From Pseudoalteromonas sp. MM1 (lineage in GTDB: Bacteria > Pseudomonadota > Gammaproteobacteria > Enterobacterales > Alteromonadaceae), in assembly GCF_030296835.1 (NCBI RefSeq), contig NZ_AP027922.1, positions 1,798,001-1,862,000 of the forward strand: a stretch of 64,000 bases of DNA. The letters are read 5' to 3'. The notes beneath the pieces were generated by a model, which searched no databases, had not been told where the DNA came from, and saw only the letters and a program-made list of their open reading frames with translations. Shown here one piece after another: positions 56,095 through 64,000 of this stretch. Every line of letters starts with the position of its first letter. The first letter of the stretch is position 1. A program made the position numbers and the translations under genes.

Positions 56095-57539
56095 ATCAAA
56101 CGTTTTCCTACAAATTTAATACCGCCTACTAGTACTACAATCCACAGTAATAACTGTAAAAACGCAGGTACACTTCTTTGTGCGCGAACATCTGCACTGT
56201 CTACATTAAAATTAAAGTCTTGCAGTACTTGCCAGTTTTTTGCACTTACACGTGCTTTTTTAGTAGCGGCCGCATTGGCGTTGCGGTTCATGTCGTCTTG
56301 GTAATCAAGTACTTCAATATGAACTTTGTTAAGCCCTTGCACAAAATCAAAGCGAAGCTGTTCGGTTTCGCGTAAAAAACGATGATGGGTTTCTATGCTG
56401 GTGCCCACCACAATCATAGATAGCGATCGAATAGCCACCATAGGAGATACCCAACCAAAGTAACGCGATACCTGCGTTTGCTTAAGTTCGGCTTGCATAC
56501 GTTGCTCAGCAAATTGGTTTAGTACTTTGGCTTGTTTAGCTTCTGACTCACTGGCTACTAACCCTCTAAAGTTTATCGGCAGCTCATCAATACTATTTAC
56601 GTTGTACTTTTTAAGGAGTGATTGTTTAAATTGCTTAAATGCAGGGTCGTTTGTGTTATGGCCATCACCTAATTTTCTAAGCTCAGCTTTAACAGCAAAG
56701 TCGGTTTCTATTTTACCGGCAGATGGCACAGCAGTAGAAGCACTGGTACTTGCTACACGCGGCATAACAATACATAGTAAAATCCATACAAACGCAAGTG
56801 CCGTAAAGCTACCACTGTTTTTATTAAATACGCTCGATGCGAGTAAAATAAGTAATACCCACACGGTTAAATATAAAACGTAACCTAGAACAAAACTTAC
56901 AACGGCTAGTAGGCTCTCCCCTGCTGACACCGTCAATAATGCCGATATCGCCAACGGCGTAATAATTAAGCCCACAACCGAAAGCAGCGCCAACCCTTTA
57001 CCGGCAATAAGCGTGCTGCCTTTGGTGCCTTGTGCTAATAAGTACGAAAGCGTTTGCGATTCACGCTCACGGCTAATAGAGCTGTAACCAATTAATATAA
57101 GCAGTAACGGCGCTAATGTTTGCACTATAAATGCAGGTGTTAAGCTACCTAATTTAGTCAGCGCTGTACCTTGGCGCTGTTCAGCAAACATGGCACTATT
57201 TTGCCTATGCCCTTCTAAAAATATTGAGTTACCTGTGTAGGCATCTATACCTGGGTCGAGCGTGCTAAGTGGGGTTGGCGTTCTAAAAGCATAATGCCCA
57301 TAATGCACCATTCTGTGTGGGTGGCGATCGGGTTGATCAACAAAGCTTTGCTCAGCATTTGCTTGCAGTTCATGGCGATCGTGGCTAAGTTCATGCATTG
57401 TAATGGCAGTCACCACTACCGATGAAAGCGTCAGCAATAAACCAATCGCTAAAACGGTCATTGCTAGTTTTGAGCGTAGCCAATAGCGCCATTCATCTTT
57501 GGCAACTATAACCACTTTTGAAAAGTTATTTATACTCAT
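56091..57539 (-). CDS. ABC-2 type permease (DUF3526/NosY-like)
   Basis: 482 residues. N-terminal helix, a periplasmic loop with His-rich PDRHPHRMVHYGHYAF, then LIGYSSISRERESQTLSYLL (the ABC-2 loop motif) and further helices to LLLWIVVLVGGIKF. Its start base coincides with the last base of the ATPase gene, a 1 nt overlap. Forms an exporter with the ATPase and the second permease; substrate unknown. Confidence 0.82.
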   Translation of the reverse strand: MSINNFSKVVIVAKDEWRYWLRSKLAMTVLAIGLLLTLSSVVVTAITMHELSHDRHELQANAEQSFVDQPDRHPHRMVHYGHYAFRTPTPLSTLDPGIDAYTGNSIFLEGHRQNSAMFAEQRQGTALTKLGSLTPAFIVQTLAPLLLILIGYSSISRERESQTLSYLLAQGTKGSTLIAGKGLALLSVVGLIITPLAISALLTVSAGESLLAVVSFVLGYVLYLTVWVLLILLASSVFNKNSGSFTALAFVWILLCIVMPRVASTSASTAVPSAGKIETDFAVKAELRKLGDGHNTNDPAFKQFKQSLLKKYNVNSIDELPINFRGLVASESEAKQAKVLNQFAEQRMQAELKQTQVSRYFGWVSPMVAIRSLSMIVVGTSIETHHRFLRETEQLRFDFVQGLNKVHIEVLDYQDDMNRNANAAATKKARVSAKNWQVLQDFNFNVDSADVRAQRSVPAFLQLLLWIVVLVGGIKFVGKRLI

Positions 57540-58360
57540 TACGCGCCTCTTTGCGCAAAGGCTGCGTGTACTTGTTCGGTATCAATGCGGCCGTTTTCAG
57601 GCGCGTCAAATTCGCCCACCAGCTCACCGGCTCTAAGTAGGCCAATACGATTAGCTACTTGGCACGCGCCATATACATCATGAGTTACCATTAAAATAGT
57701 CGCACCCGTTAATGCAAGCTCGCGTACTAATTGGTTAAACTCATCTATGGCAACTGGGTCAAGGCCCGATGTAGGTTCATCAAGTAAAAATATAGGGGCT
57801 TCGCGTAAAATGGCTAATGCAATTGCGGTTTTTTGTCTCATGCCTTTAGAATACGTTTGCATAGGACGCTCCCACGCACCTTCTTGCAAGGCTACGCGGT
57901 TAAATGCGGCATTAATTTGATCATCTGTTTTTTTTATATCAGCAAGTGATAAAAAATATTCCACGTTTTCGCGGGCGGTTAAATGCGGGTATAACGTTGC
58001 CGACTCTGGTAAATACGCTGTTTTTCCGCGTACAAAATCAAGTGCTTGTGTTACCTCTTTACCCGCTACTTTTACCGAGCCTTGCGTTGGTTTATTAAAA
58101 CCCAATAACGTTTTTAACGTAGTTGATTTACCTGCACCGTTACCGCCAAGTAACGCGTAAATTTCGCCCGAGCCCACAGTAAAGTTTAAATTTTTTAAAA
58201 TAGCGTTGTTTTTAATACTAAAACTTAACGAATTAACTTCAATAATGGCTTCGCTGTTAGGGCTTTGAGCATTAGTTAATTCAGAATTGCTGATATTTTC
58301 AGGACGTTGAGATTCTATTGGTGATGTTTGATTAATTGCAGTAGGTGTAGTCACATTCAA
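57539..58360 (-). CDS. ABC transporter ATP-binding protein
   Basis: 273 residues. Walker A GGNGAGKST (about 72), signature YSKGMRQKTAIALA, Walker B IFLLDEPTSGLD and H-loop MVTHD. An N-terminal extension of about 40 Ser/Asn/Pro-rich residues precedes IIEVNSLSFSI and may mean the true start is downstream. CcmA/NatA-like exporter ATPase. First gene of the operon with two permeases and the broken TonB receptor. Confidence 0.9.
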   Translation of the reverse strand: MNVTTPTAINQTSPIESQRPENISNSELTNAQSPNSEAIIEVNSLSFSIKNNAILKNLNFTVGSGEIYALLGGNGAGKSTTLKTLLGFNKPTQGSVKVAGKEVTQALDFVRGKTAYLPESATLYPHLTARENVEYFLSLADIKKTDDQINAAFNRVALQEGAWERPMQTYSKGMRQKTAIALAILREAPIFLLDEPTSGLDPVAIDEFNQLVRELALTGATILMVTHDVYGACQVANRIGLLRAGELVGEFDAPENGRIDTEQVHAAFAQRGA

Positions 58361-58655
58361 ACTCTATATAAGGGCAAATTAGAATGCAACGAATGTTATA
58401 CCATATCAAACCCCAAATGCAATACTATAACATATGCATAATTAACAAATGATGCAGGAATTTTAATAGTGTTACCACCTTGATTATCCAACGGCTTTGT
58501 CGATTGCATTTTAATCACCATTAAGACTAAAATCACTCCTAACATGTTATGTACTATTAAAAAAATAAGTTATTCATATCTTAACTTTAAAGTAAATTGA
58601 ACAATTAAGTTTTCAATTGATAGAATGCCAACCTACTTTTTTACCAAGAGATACA

Positions 58656-59357
58656 ATGGCAAATTTCAATACTCATCTTAATACTGCAGTCATCATTACA
58701 GGTTTGGGCTCAGCCACTTTATTATCTGCAGGCCATATTGATTTAAACGGTGCACTTTGGTTATGGTTTTTAGGCTCAATTGGCGGCTTATTACCCGACA
58801 TAGACTCAGATAACTCCACATCACTCGACACTATTTTTAACTTATTTGCACTGAGCGCTGTATTACTGGTGCTGCATTACATAACCACCGAGCTTATTAT
58901 TACAATTAGTTTTATTGAATTAATTGTAGTGCCGCTGTTAGTGTACGGATTCATGAAATACATTGTTAGACCCATTTTTGAATGGATAACCGTACATAGA
59001 GGCAGTTGCCACTCTTTACTATTTTTACTGCTATGCGCGCTTTTAACAACGCAAGTAACATGGCAATTAAACGAGCAAACAACCGCACAAGCCGCTACTT
59101 TTGCCTGGTTAACTGGTGGGTTTATTTTACTCGGCGGGTTAATTCACTTATTACTCGATGAACTTTACAGTGTCGATTTAAATAATGTCACTATTAAACG
59201 CTCTTTTGGCACTGCGCTTAAAATTGCCGACTTCGACAATAAATTAATTACGTTGGCATCGGTTATTGCCATTGCAGGTTTAATTTATGTAGCCCCGCCT
59301 ATCGAGCAAACACTTACCGCATTAAGTGATTGGTCTGATTTTAGGCTTTTATCTTAA
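58656..59357 (+). CDS. YdjM-like putative metal-dependent membrane hydrolase
   Basis: 233 residues from the ATG at 58656 (AAGAGA upstream); the frame opens 39 nt earlier but without a site. Motifs of the LexA-regulated YdjM/DUF457 family: FNTHLNTAVI, GGLLPDIDSDNS and VHRGSCHSLLF, with several membrane helices. Enzyme activity not known for the family. The hairpin-like sequence after its stop (59389-59415) is followed by the first 79 bp repeat. Confidence 0.85.
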   Translation: MANFNTHLNTAVIITGLGSATLLSAGHIDLNGALWLWFLGSIGGLLPDIDSDNSTSLDTIFNLFALSAVLLVLHYITTELIITISFIELIVVPLLVYGFMKYIVRPIFEWITVHRGSCHSLLFLLLCALLTTQVTWQLNEQTTAQAATFAWLTGGFILLGGLIHLLLDELYSVDLNNVTIKRSFGTALKIADFDNKLITLASVIAIAGLIYVAPPIEQTLTALSDWSDFRLLS

Positions 59358-59441
59358 TGAAGTCCTTTTACAGCCTTGCCCAACTAAAGTAAGCGGCTTT
59401 TGTAAAGTCGCTTATGCCAAATGTGTAAATGCATCTAAATG

Positions 59442-59520
59442 CCCTCTTAGTAATTTAAAAATTAATTCACAAAGAGGGTAAAAGGCGCTGCGCTTTTAAA
59501 GGTTTAACAGCTTAAATCAA
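59442..59520. repeat. 79 bp structured direct repeat, copy 1
   Basis: About 82 percent identical (65/79) to the copy at 60454-60532, same orientation. Contains CCCTCTT...AAGAGGG inverted arms and the invariant GGCGCTGCGCTTTTA. Non-coding; sits downstream of the YdjM-like gene. Confidence 0.75.
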
Positions 59521-59728
59521 TGCGTCTTTGCTCGTTTAAGTTTAATAATAAAGCCAAAGCTTGCGCCTATTTGTAATTAATTATTATTTTTATTGGTTTT
59601 AGTGAAATTTTTAAATCGCTTTGCCTGTCTTATAGTTTCAATATTTATATAAAAGTTTCAACGGTTTGATGTGTGCAAAACTACTGCAACTTTAAAAGCG
59701 TTAAATATAAAATTATAAGAGGTCCATA

Positions 59729-60331
59729 ATGGAATTTACACATAAACGCACCACCCTAATTACAGCATCTTTATTGTTAGTGCTCGCAATATCACAGGGT
59801 ATTTATTCAGCGCTTTACAGTGCTGAAATTAGTTTTTCAAGGCAGGTTGCTTGGGGGTTAGAAGCACTGGTATTTACTTTACTTGTTGCTTTTGCAGGCT
59901 CTGCTATGGTGCAAGCAAAAAATGCTCAGCTAGGCTGGTCGGCTATCGCGTTTAGTGCAGTACTTAACATAGTACAAGTAAGCGTTGGCCTTACGTTGTT
60001 TTCTACATTTGGTAAAGTTGCAGGCACAGTAGAAGGCGCACAGCCTTTAATTGGCGGCGTAGTTTCTTTGTCATTCATGATTTATTACGCAGCTAAATTA
60101 TTATTAGGCTTGGCAGCAGTTGTATTTGGTCTGTCTTTTATTGCTAAAGGTGGCAAAGCCATAGGTAGTCTTACAGCCCTAGCAGGCGCAGTTGCAGTGC
60201 TTGCCAATGCTATTTTAATTACCTTTGGCCGTGATGGATTCTTGCCGTCAGGTGTTGCTGGCGCATCAGGCATGATTGCAACATTACTTTTAGCAATCTG
60301 TTTATTTAGCCTTAACCGTAAAGCGGACTAA
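59729..60331 (+). CDS. six-helix membrane protein, unknown function
   Basis: 200 residues with about six hydrophobic segments (e.g. LITASLLLVLAISQGIYSAL, YYAAKLLLGLAAVVFGLSF) and few charges; ends LFSLNRKAD. AGAGG precedes the ATG. Lies between the two 79 bp repeats. Family not recognised. Confidence 0.7.
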   Translation: MEFTHKRTTLITASLLLVLAISQGIYSALYSAEISFSRQVAWGLEALVFTLLVAFAGSAMVQAKNAQLGWSAIAFSAVLNIVQVSVGLTLFSTFGKVAGTVEGAQPLIGGVVSLSFMIYYAAKLLLGLAAVVFGLSFIAKGGKAIGSLTALAGAVAVLANAILITFGRDGFLPSGVAGASGMIATLLLAICLFSLNRKAD

Positions 60332-60453
60332 GGCTTAATACCTTATAAGTAATGTGCTTATTTAGATAAGTTATAAACATCGGCGTGTATTAGAGTGCTA
60401 ATTCGCCGATGTTTTACGCTTGAAGTATACTCTTTGCGCATTCCAATTTTGCT

Positions 60454-60532
60454 CCCTCTTAGTAACCTAAATACTAACTCACAAAGAGGCTATGAGGCGC
60501 TGCGCTTTTAGAGGGCTAATAGATTGAATCAA
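60454..60532. repeat. 79 bp structured direct repeat, copy 2
   Basis: Second copy, differing from copy 1 at 14 of 79 positions. The differences concentrate in loops, while CCTCTT...AAGAGG and GGCGCTGCGCTTTTA are kept. Lies downstream of the six-helix membrane protein gene. Confidence 0.75.
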
Positions 60533-60589
60533 AATTTATATGATTAGACGCTCTCTTTGACTGAATTGGCTTTTTCTAATGGTGCCTTG

Positions 60590-60946
60590 TTAATTTTCAT
60601 TACTCATCGCTGTAATTAAGCTTTCAACAAACTCAAAACCACCATTACGACTAAATAATAAAATAAAAAACGCGAGTAAAAATAAACGTAAACTAGATTT
60701 GAGCTTAGCAATAGCTAGTAAACGTTGCGTATTCATATTGCTATCAAATAATGAACTAGAAAATACACTGATTAGAAATTTAAAATATGACAATTCTTTA
60801 GCAGTGCTATCTGCTAACCAAAAATGATTCAAAGCTTTAAATCCTACAACGAATCTTTGTACAGCTAATAAAAAAATAAGCATAGAACTACCAACAAGTA
60901 GCAAAATGGTATATCCATGTTCCAATGAAATTTGAGGCGTATTCAT
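60590..60946 (-). CDS. small membrane protein, unknown function
   Basis: 118 residues, two to three hydrophobic segments (YTILLLVGSSMLIFLLAVQ; LRLFLLAFFILLFS). No family recognised. About 100 bp downstream of the gene ending at 61052; may be co-transcribed. Confidence 0.55.
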   Translation of the reverse strand: MNTPQISLEHGYTILLLVGSSMLIFLLAVQRFVVGFKALNHFWLADSTAKELSYFKFLISVFSSSLFDSNMNTQRLLAIAKLKSSLRLFLLAFFILLFSRNGGFEFVESLITAMSNEN

Positions 60947-61051
60947 ATATCCCTGTGCAAATTAACGCCCGAATAACAGGCTAAAAATTGTTGGCTAAAA
61001 TGTTGAAGAACGAAAACAGCCAACTGTTTTTTATCCTTATTTATTAGCTTT

Positions 61052-61465
61052 TTATATACCATCTTCTTCTGCGGCACGTTGCTTTATTTTTGGTAATTGT
61101 ATATGAAAAGTTATATACACAATTACTAAAGGGAAAAAGCCAACCCAAGTTAAGTCATGGAACACCCAAAAATATGCAAACCAAGTTTGAATACCAATTA
61201 AAGTAAACAATTTCAGTAATCGAGGAAAAAGTAAAAGACTCCCCATACCTAAAACAGGAAAAGCGAATATACAATTCCCAGCCAGTGATAGCAGAAAATA
61301 CCCAAAGCTTTCAGGAAACTCTAAACCAACAACAAATTTAGAATAAATGAGATCTGCGTAGAAAGGCAATAAGCCTAACAAAACAAAATACGTTAAGAAT
61401 TTTTCATCCTTTTTTATTTTATTATGTTGGCGGTTTCTCTCCGCTAATTTTTCGAGCGCATGCAT
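61052..61465 (-). CDS. membrane protein, unknown function
   Basis: 137 residues if started at the ATG at 61465 (AAGGA 8 nt upstream); a GTG at 61507 would add 14. Basic N-terminus (HALEKLAERNRQHNKIKKDE), four hydrophobic segments and a short charged tail ending AAEEDGI. Not assignable. Confidence 0.55.
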   Translation of the reverse strand: MHALEKLAERNRQHNKIKKDEKFLTYFVLLGLLPFYADLIYSKFVVGLEFPESFGYFLLSLAGNCIFAFPVLGMGSLLLFPRLLKLFTLIGIQTWFAYFWVFHDLTWVGFFPLVIVYITFHIQLPKIKQRAAEEDGI

Positions 61466-61739
61466 TTCTGGAGATTCCTTTGCATATAACAGCTTATTGA
61501 AACCCACTTTGGGGGATTATAACACCCCAAAACGTCGTATATTACGTTGCTTGTAAATCACACCAAACAACTCGCTTATAATCAGACAATAACAATTGCT
61601 ACTCATTAGCCTTTGTTATTTAACCCCAAAACGACTTTTAATAATGTTATGGGAATAATTGTAAATAACTTTATTTATACCCAGCCACTAATTAATTCTA
61701 TTTTGTTAAACCCTAACCTTAACTAACTGATTTATTAAA

Positions 61740-62348
61740 TTACCACTCATCTTGGAACCTGGTATCGTTCTCACACGGGTCACCATCTCTATCGCCATCC
61801 ATTTTTGTATTTGGGCAGTTATTTATAAAAAATACCGCCTCTGCACGTGAAGTCATTTGGCTACAGTGCTGCCTGCCGTCGCAGGTAAAGTTTTGTGAGT
61901 TTTGAGGGATCACGATTTTTGGATATTGATCATCAAAGCTGGCTAAATCGGCGTTGGTAATAACAGGTGTTTGGCTATTAAATTGCTCGTTACTTTTATA
62001 ATGGTTGTATTTATTTACTGCGATAAAGCCAAGCACGGCAATAATACTCATTGAGACGACTTTGCCTAAAAAGCTGTCGGTAAAATTAGATTTCGCAAAA
62101 CGATGATGGTTTGATTTTTTATGTGTAACTTTAAGCGCAGCTACGCCTTCTATGCGGCAATTAACGGCTTTTGATTTACCATCGGGCTGTTTAGCTACTT
62201 CAAAATAAATAGTGTCGCCCACTTTGGGCTTGCGGCTCATGTGTTTGAGCGCTGAAATGTGTATAAAGGTGTCGTGCGCTTGGGTGTCTGATTTAATAAA
62301 ACCAAAGCCCTTTTCGTCATTCCACGCTTTTAACAATCCTTTGTTCAT
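61740..62348 (-). CDS. cold-shock domain / Excalibur-domain fusion membrane protein
   Basis: 202 residues from the ATG at 62348 (AAGGT upstream). An N-terminal cold-shock domain (GLLKAWNDEKGFGFIKSDTQ, with RNP1-like KGFGFIK and HDTFIHISAL). A hydrophobic helix at about 90-108 (VVSMSIIAVLGFIAVNKY). Then a C-terminal Excalibur motif FTCDGRQHCSQMTSRAEAVF...NCPNTKMDGDRDGDPCEND, a Cys-bonded calcium-binding domain. The helix should place the two domains on opposite sides of the inner membrane. Confidence 0.88.
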   Translation of the reverse strand: MNKGLLKAWNDEKGFGFIKSDTQAHDTFIHISALKHMSRKPKVGDTIYFEVAKQPDGKSKAVNCRIEGVAALKVTHKKSNHHRFAKSNFTDSFLGKVVSMSIIAVLGFIAVNKYNHYKSNEQFNSQTPVITNADLASFDDQYPKIVIPQNSQNFTCDGRQHCSQMTSRAEAVFFINNCPNTKMDGDRDGDPCENDTRFQDEW

Positions 62349-62519
62349 TTTTATTCTTACCTTTAAGTAGCTTCTTTTAGCCAGTTTTATTAATCCTTGC
62401 TTAACATTAGCACACGTTCCCAATTTAACACCATCCTTTTTATTAGGTTATAAGCTACTGCTATTAATGTAGATTTTAAAAACAGGCTTTTATTTTTATA
62501 AAAAACACAAAAGCACACT

Positions 62520-62533
62520 TGCACATTTGTGCA
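62520..62533 (+). promoter_or_regulatory. palindromic operator-like site of the permease gene
   Basis: TGCACATTTGTGCA is a perfect 14 bp palindrome 51 bp upstream of the permease start, close to a likely promoter. No regulator is adjacent, so its binder is unknown. Confidence 0.4.
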
Positions 62534-62584
62534 TATGTGATTATATTGCGACCTCAAACTTGGTTATATACATTAGAGGTTATT

Positions 62585-63517
62585 GTGAATACAGATAAAA
62601 TGATGGTTGCACTGGATGAATTTATTCATGTTGGTGGAGGCTTAATATTAATTATTGCTGCTGTTTCAATTTTGACAGGATTGATCAGAGAGTTTGTGCC
62701 GCAGGACACACTTCAAGCTAAATTAACAAAGCATGATAAGTGGGGCTCACTGTTAGGAGCTAGTTTTGGTATGTTAACCCCTTTTTGTAGCGCTGCTGTA
62801 GTGCCTGTAACCATGGGCATGGCTACTATGGGTACATCGCTAGGTACTATTTTAAGCTTTTTAATTTCAGCCCCTTTATGTAACTTTATTGTACTTGCAA
62901 TGATATATGCTGCATTTGGTTTTAAAGTGACTGCTATATATTTAGCACTAACCTTTAGTGCTGCTGTTATAGGTGGATGGCTAATATCTAAATCACCTTG
63001 GAAAAATGAAGTAAGACGTCGTGATGAATTAGAGCTGGCTACAAACGGCAAAAGCTGCAGTTCAAACTGCAGTACAGATAGTGCCGCAATATTGCACACT
63101 ACGAATTCTGATAAGTTTAAAAATGTTTTAAAATTTGCTGTATCTTTATTTAAAAGAATTATTCCGTATGTGTTGTTAGGTGCATTAATTAGTGGTTTGT
63201 CGGCAGCATATTTACCAGCTGAATTAGTTGAAAAATACATAGGTGGCGGAGATTTAAGTTCCATTATTATTGCTGCGCTTATTGGTATTCCGCTTTATTT
63301 GAGAATAGAAATGGCTATCCCGCTTTTAAATGTGCTGATTTTAAAAGGTATGGGTATGGGTCCTGCTTTAGCACTTATTATTGGTGGTACAGGTGCGAGT
63401 TTACCTGAAATTGCTTTAGTTTCTTCGGTATTAAAAAGAAAGGCTGTATTAGCATTTGTATTAATTATTTTAACTACTGCAGTAACAGGCGGTGTCATTT
63501 TTCAATACATTATTTAA
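62585..63517 (+). CDS. PF03773-type permease (SO_0444/ArsP-like efflux)
   Basis: 310 residues from a GTG at 62585 with GAGG 5 nt upstream; the frame opens at 62519 without a site. About eight hydrophobic segments in two halves. Typical motifs: TPFCSAAVVPVTMGMATMG, SAPLCNFIVLAMIY and ALIIGGTGASLPEIALVSSVLK. A Cys-containing central loop (GKSCSSNCSTDS) may bind metal. The family covers arsenic- and selenium-related efflux; the substrate here is unproven. Confidence 0.85.
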   Translation: MNTDKMMVALDEFIHVGGGLILIIAAVSILTGLIREFVPQDTLQAKLTKHDKWGSLLGASFGMLTPFCSAAVVPVTMGMATMGTSLGTILSFLISAPLCNFIVLAMIYAAFGFKVTAIYLALTFSAAVIGGWLISKSPWKNEVRRRDELELATNGKSCSSNCSTDSAAILHTTNSDKFKNVLKFAVSLFKRIIPYVLLGALISGLSAAYLPAELVEKYIGGGDLSSIIIAALIGIPLYLRIEMAIPLLNVLILKGMGMGPALALIIGGTGASLPEIALVSSVLKRKAVLAFVLIILTTAVTGGVIFQYII

Positions 63518-63550
63518 TGTAATGGCGTGTTGTTCTTTGATGGTTGAATT

Positions 63551-63652
63551 TGCAGCAGTATGTTTGGTTTTTAGGCAAGGCAGAGCCTATGAAGTGTGGT
63601 TACTCCCCATAAATAGGCGATAACGCAGCATAAATGCCAAACATGCGCTGCC
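63551..63652. repeat. palindromic repeat unit, outer part
   Basis: GCAGCAGTATGTTTGG at the left and CCAAACATGCGCTGC at the right form imperfect inverted arms around a GC-richer core. Unlike the surrounding AT-rich DNA and without coding capacity; resembles interspersed palindromes of Pseudoalteromonas. Confidence 0.55.
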
Positions 63653-63666
63653 CTTCGGGTTCTGCC

Positions 63667-63846
63667 TAGGGGCGATAAACTCTTTGTTGTCTACATGGAT
63701 GTAGGTAAGGGGCGTGAGCAGGATGCGGAAGCTTTACTCGGTTTTTTACTTATTCTTACATCGATGTAAGTCATTAGAATAACGCAGGAGCAGTTATCGA
63801 GCCCACTAGGTTACAAACCTCGTGCCGCGATTTAATCGCCCCTAGA
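63667..63846. repeat. inverted-repeat element sharing the MITE core motif
   Basis: CTAGGGGCGAT at the left (about 63667) and ATCGCCCCTAG at the right (ending 63846) are perfect inverted ends. The interior has two ACATNGATGT palindromes and GCAGGAGCAGTTATCGAG, closely related to GCAGGAGCAATTGCCGAG of the 4.2 kb element. Confidence 0.55.
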
Positions 63847-63884
63847 TTGAATAAATTTCAATCCGCAAAGGTCAACACGCCCTA

Positions 63885-63922
63885 GTAAGCACCACTTTTA
63901 AGTGGTGCTTACTATTTTTTGA
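63885..63922 (+). terminator. strong terminator
   Basis: TAGTAAGCACCACTT (63885-63899) and AAGTGGTGCTTACTA (63902-63916) form a perfect 15 bp stem followed by T6 on the plus strand. No gene ends immediately upstream; the permease gene ends at 63517, so it may end a transcript running through the repeats. Confidence 0.8.
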
Positions 63923-64000
63923 TGACGTAAAATTTTACAGCATAGGCTTAGCGTCTGTTAGTTTTGAGGAAGTTTTATTTAGGCTCTGGTATAATCCGTT

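Noticed and set aside
62713..63264. Minus-strand open frame of 183 codons
   Set aside because: Antisense to the permease whose helices and motifs are clear.
1..64000. CRISPR array, prophage, integron or insertion sequence
   Set aside because: No regularly spaced repeats, phage structural genes, integrase or transposase were seen anywhere.

Overview
The window is a 64 kb piece of an AT-rich gammaproteobacterial chromosome, most likely a marine Pseudoalteromonas or a close Alteromonadales relative. This is inferred from the gene content (rhombosortase, YbiT, purEK, NAD malic enzyme, MiaE, several TonB/porin-type outer-membrane proteins, CPXCG protein) and from interspersed palindromic repeats of a kind I associate with that genus. 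No rRNA, tRNA, CRISPR array, prophage or transposase gene was seen. No database search was possible; names rest on motifs and remembered families.

Layout. 1-4.0 kb (minus): a TgpA transglutaminase (cut by the window edge), DUF58 and MoxR ATPase cluster headed by a CheY-like receiver protein. 4.2-4.4 kb: a 210 bp MITE-like element. 4.7-11.4 kb (plus): an outer-membrane protein, a four-gene polyol-type ABC importer (SmoE/F/G/K-like) and a SorC-family regulator, with no polyol dehydrogenase or kinase beside them. 11.4-13.9 kb: sparse DNA with a secreted nuclease, whose ribosome binding site lies inside a perfect 12 bp hairpin, and a hydrolase remnant. 13.9-25.1 kb (minus): a compact, divergent Tad/Flp-type pilus locus in two transcription units. 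25-40.9 kb: mostly housekeeping and exported enzymes (MiaE, sulfotransferase, MAPEG, DUF2254, SIMPL, malic enzyme, gamma-glutamyltransferase, rhombosortase, S9 peptidase, EEP hydrolase, PurK/PurE, YbiT). 41-49 kb: a porin, a LysR regulator diverging from two MFS genes (the first broken by a stop codon), MarC, GNAT, small proteins and MsrA. 49.1-50.4 kb: a three-gene operon of unknown function. 50.7-58.4 kb: a 2OG-Fe(II) oxygenase, a periplasmic binding protein and an ABC-2 exporter operon ending in a TonB receptor broken by one stop codon. 58.6-64 kb: membrane proteins, a cold-shock/Excalibur fusion, a permease and repeats.

The most interesting region is the Tad-like locus. Both of its transcription units (secretin plus TPR lipoprotein; pilin to sensor protein) have a sigma-54-like promoter with the GG-N10-GC spacing. 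In each, a matching 17 bp palindrome (ATTTGCA-N3-TGCAAAT type) lies about 72 bp upstream of the -24 element. This suggests one enhancer-binding protein, not encoded here, controls both. The locus carries two prepilin-like proteins whose processing motifs agree with each other but place Glu at +6 instead of +5. It ends in a hybrid sensor whose phosphoacceptor His and ATP-binding Asn are replaced while its receiver domain is intact. No prepilin peptidase, TadZ or typical short Flp pilin is present in the window.

Other notable signals are two otherwise intact genes each stopped by one in-frame TAA (an MFS transporter and a TonB receptor), a probable ATT start codon for ybiT, and a pair of 79 bp structured direct repeats around a membrane protein gene.
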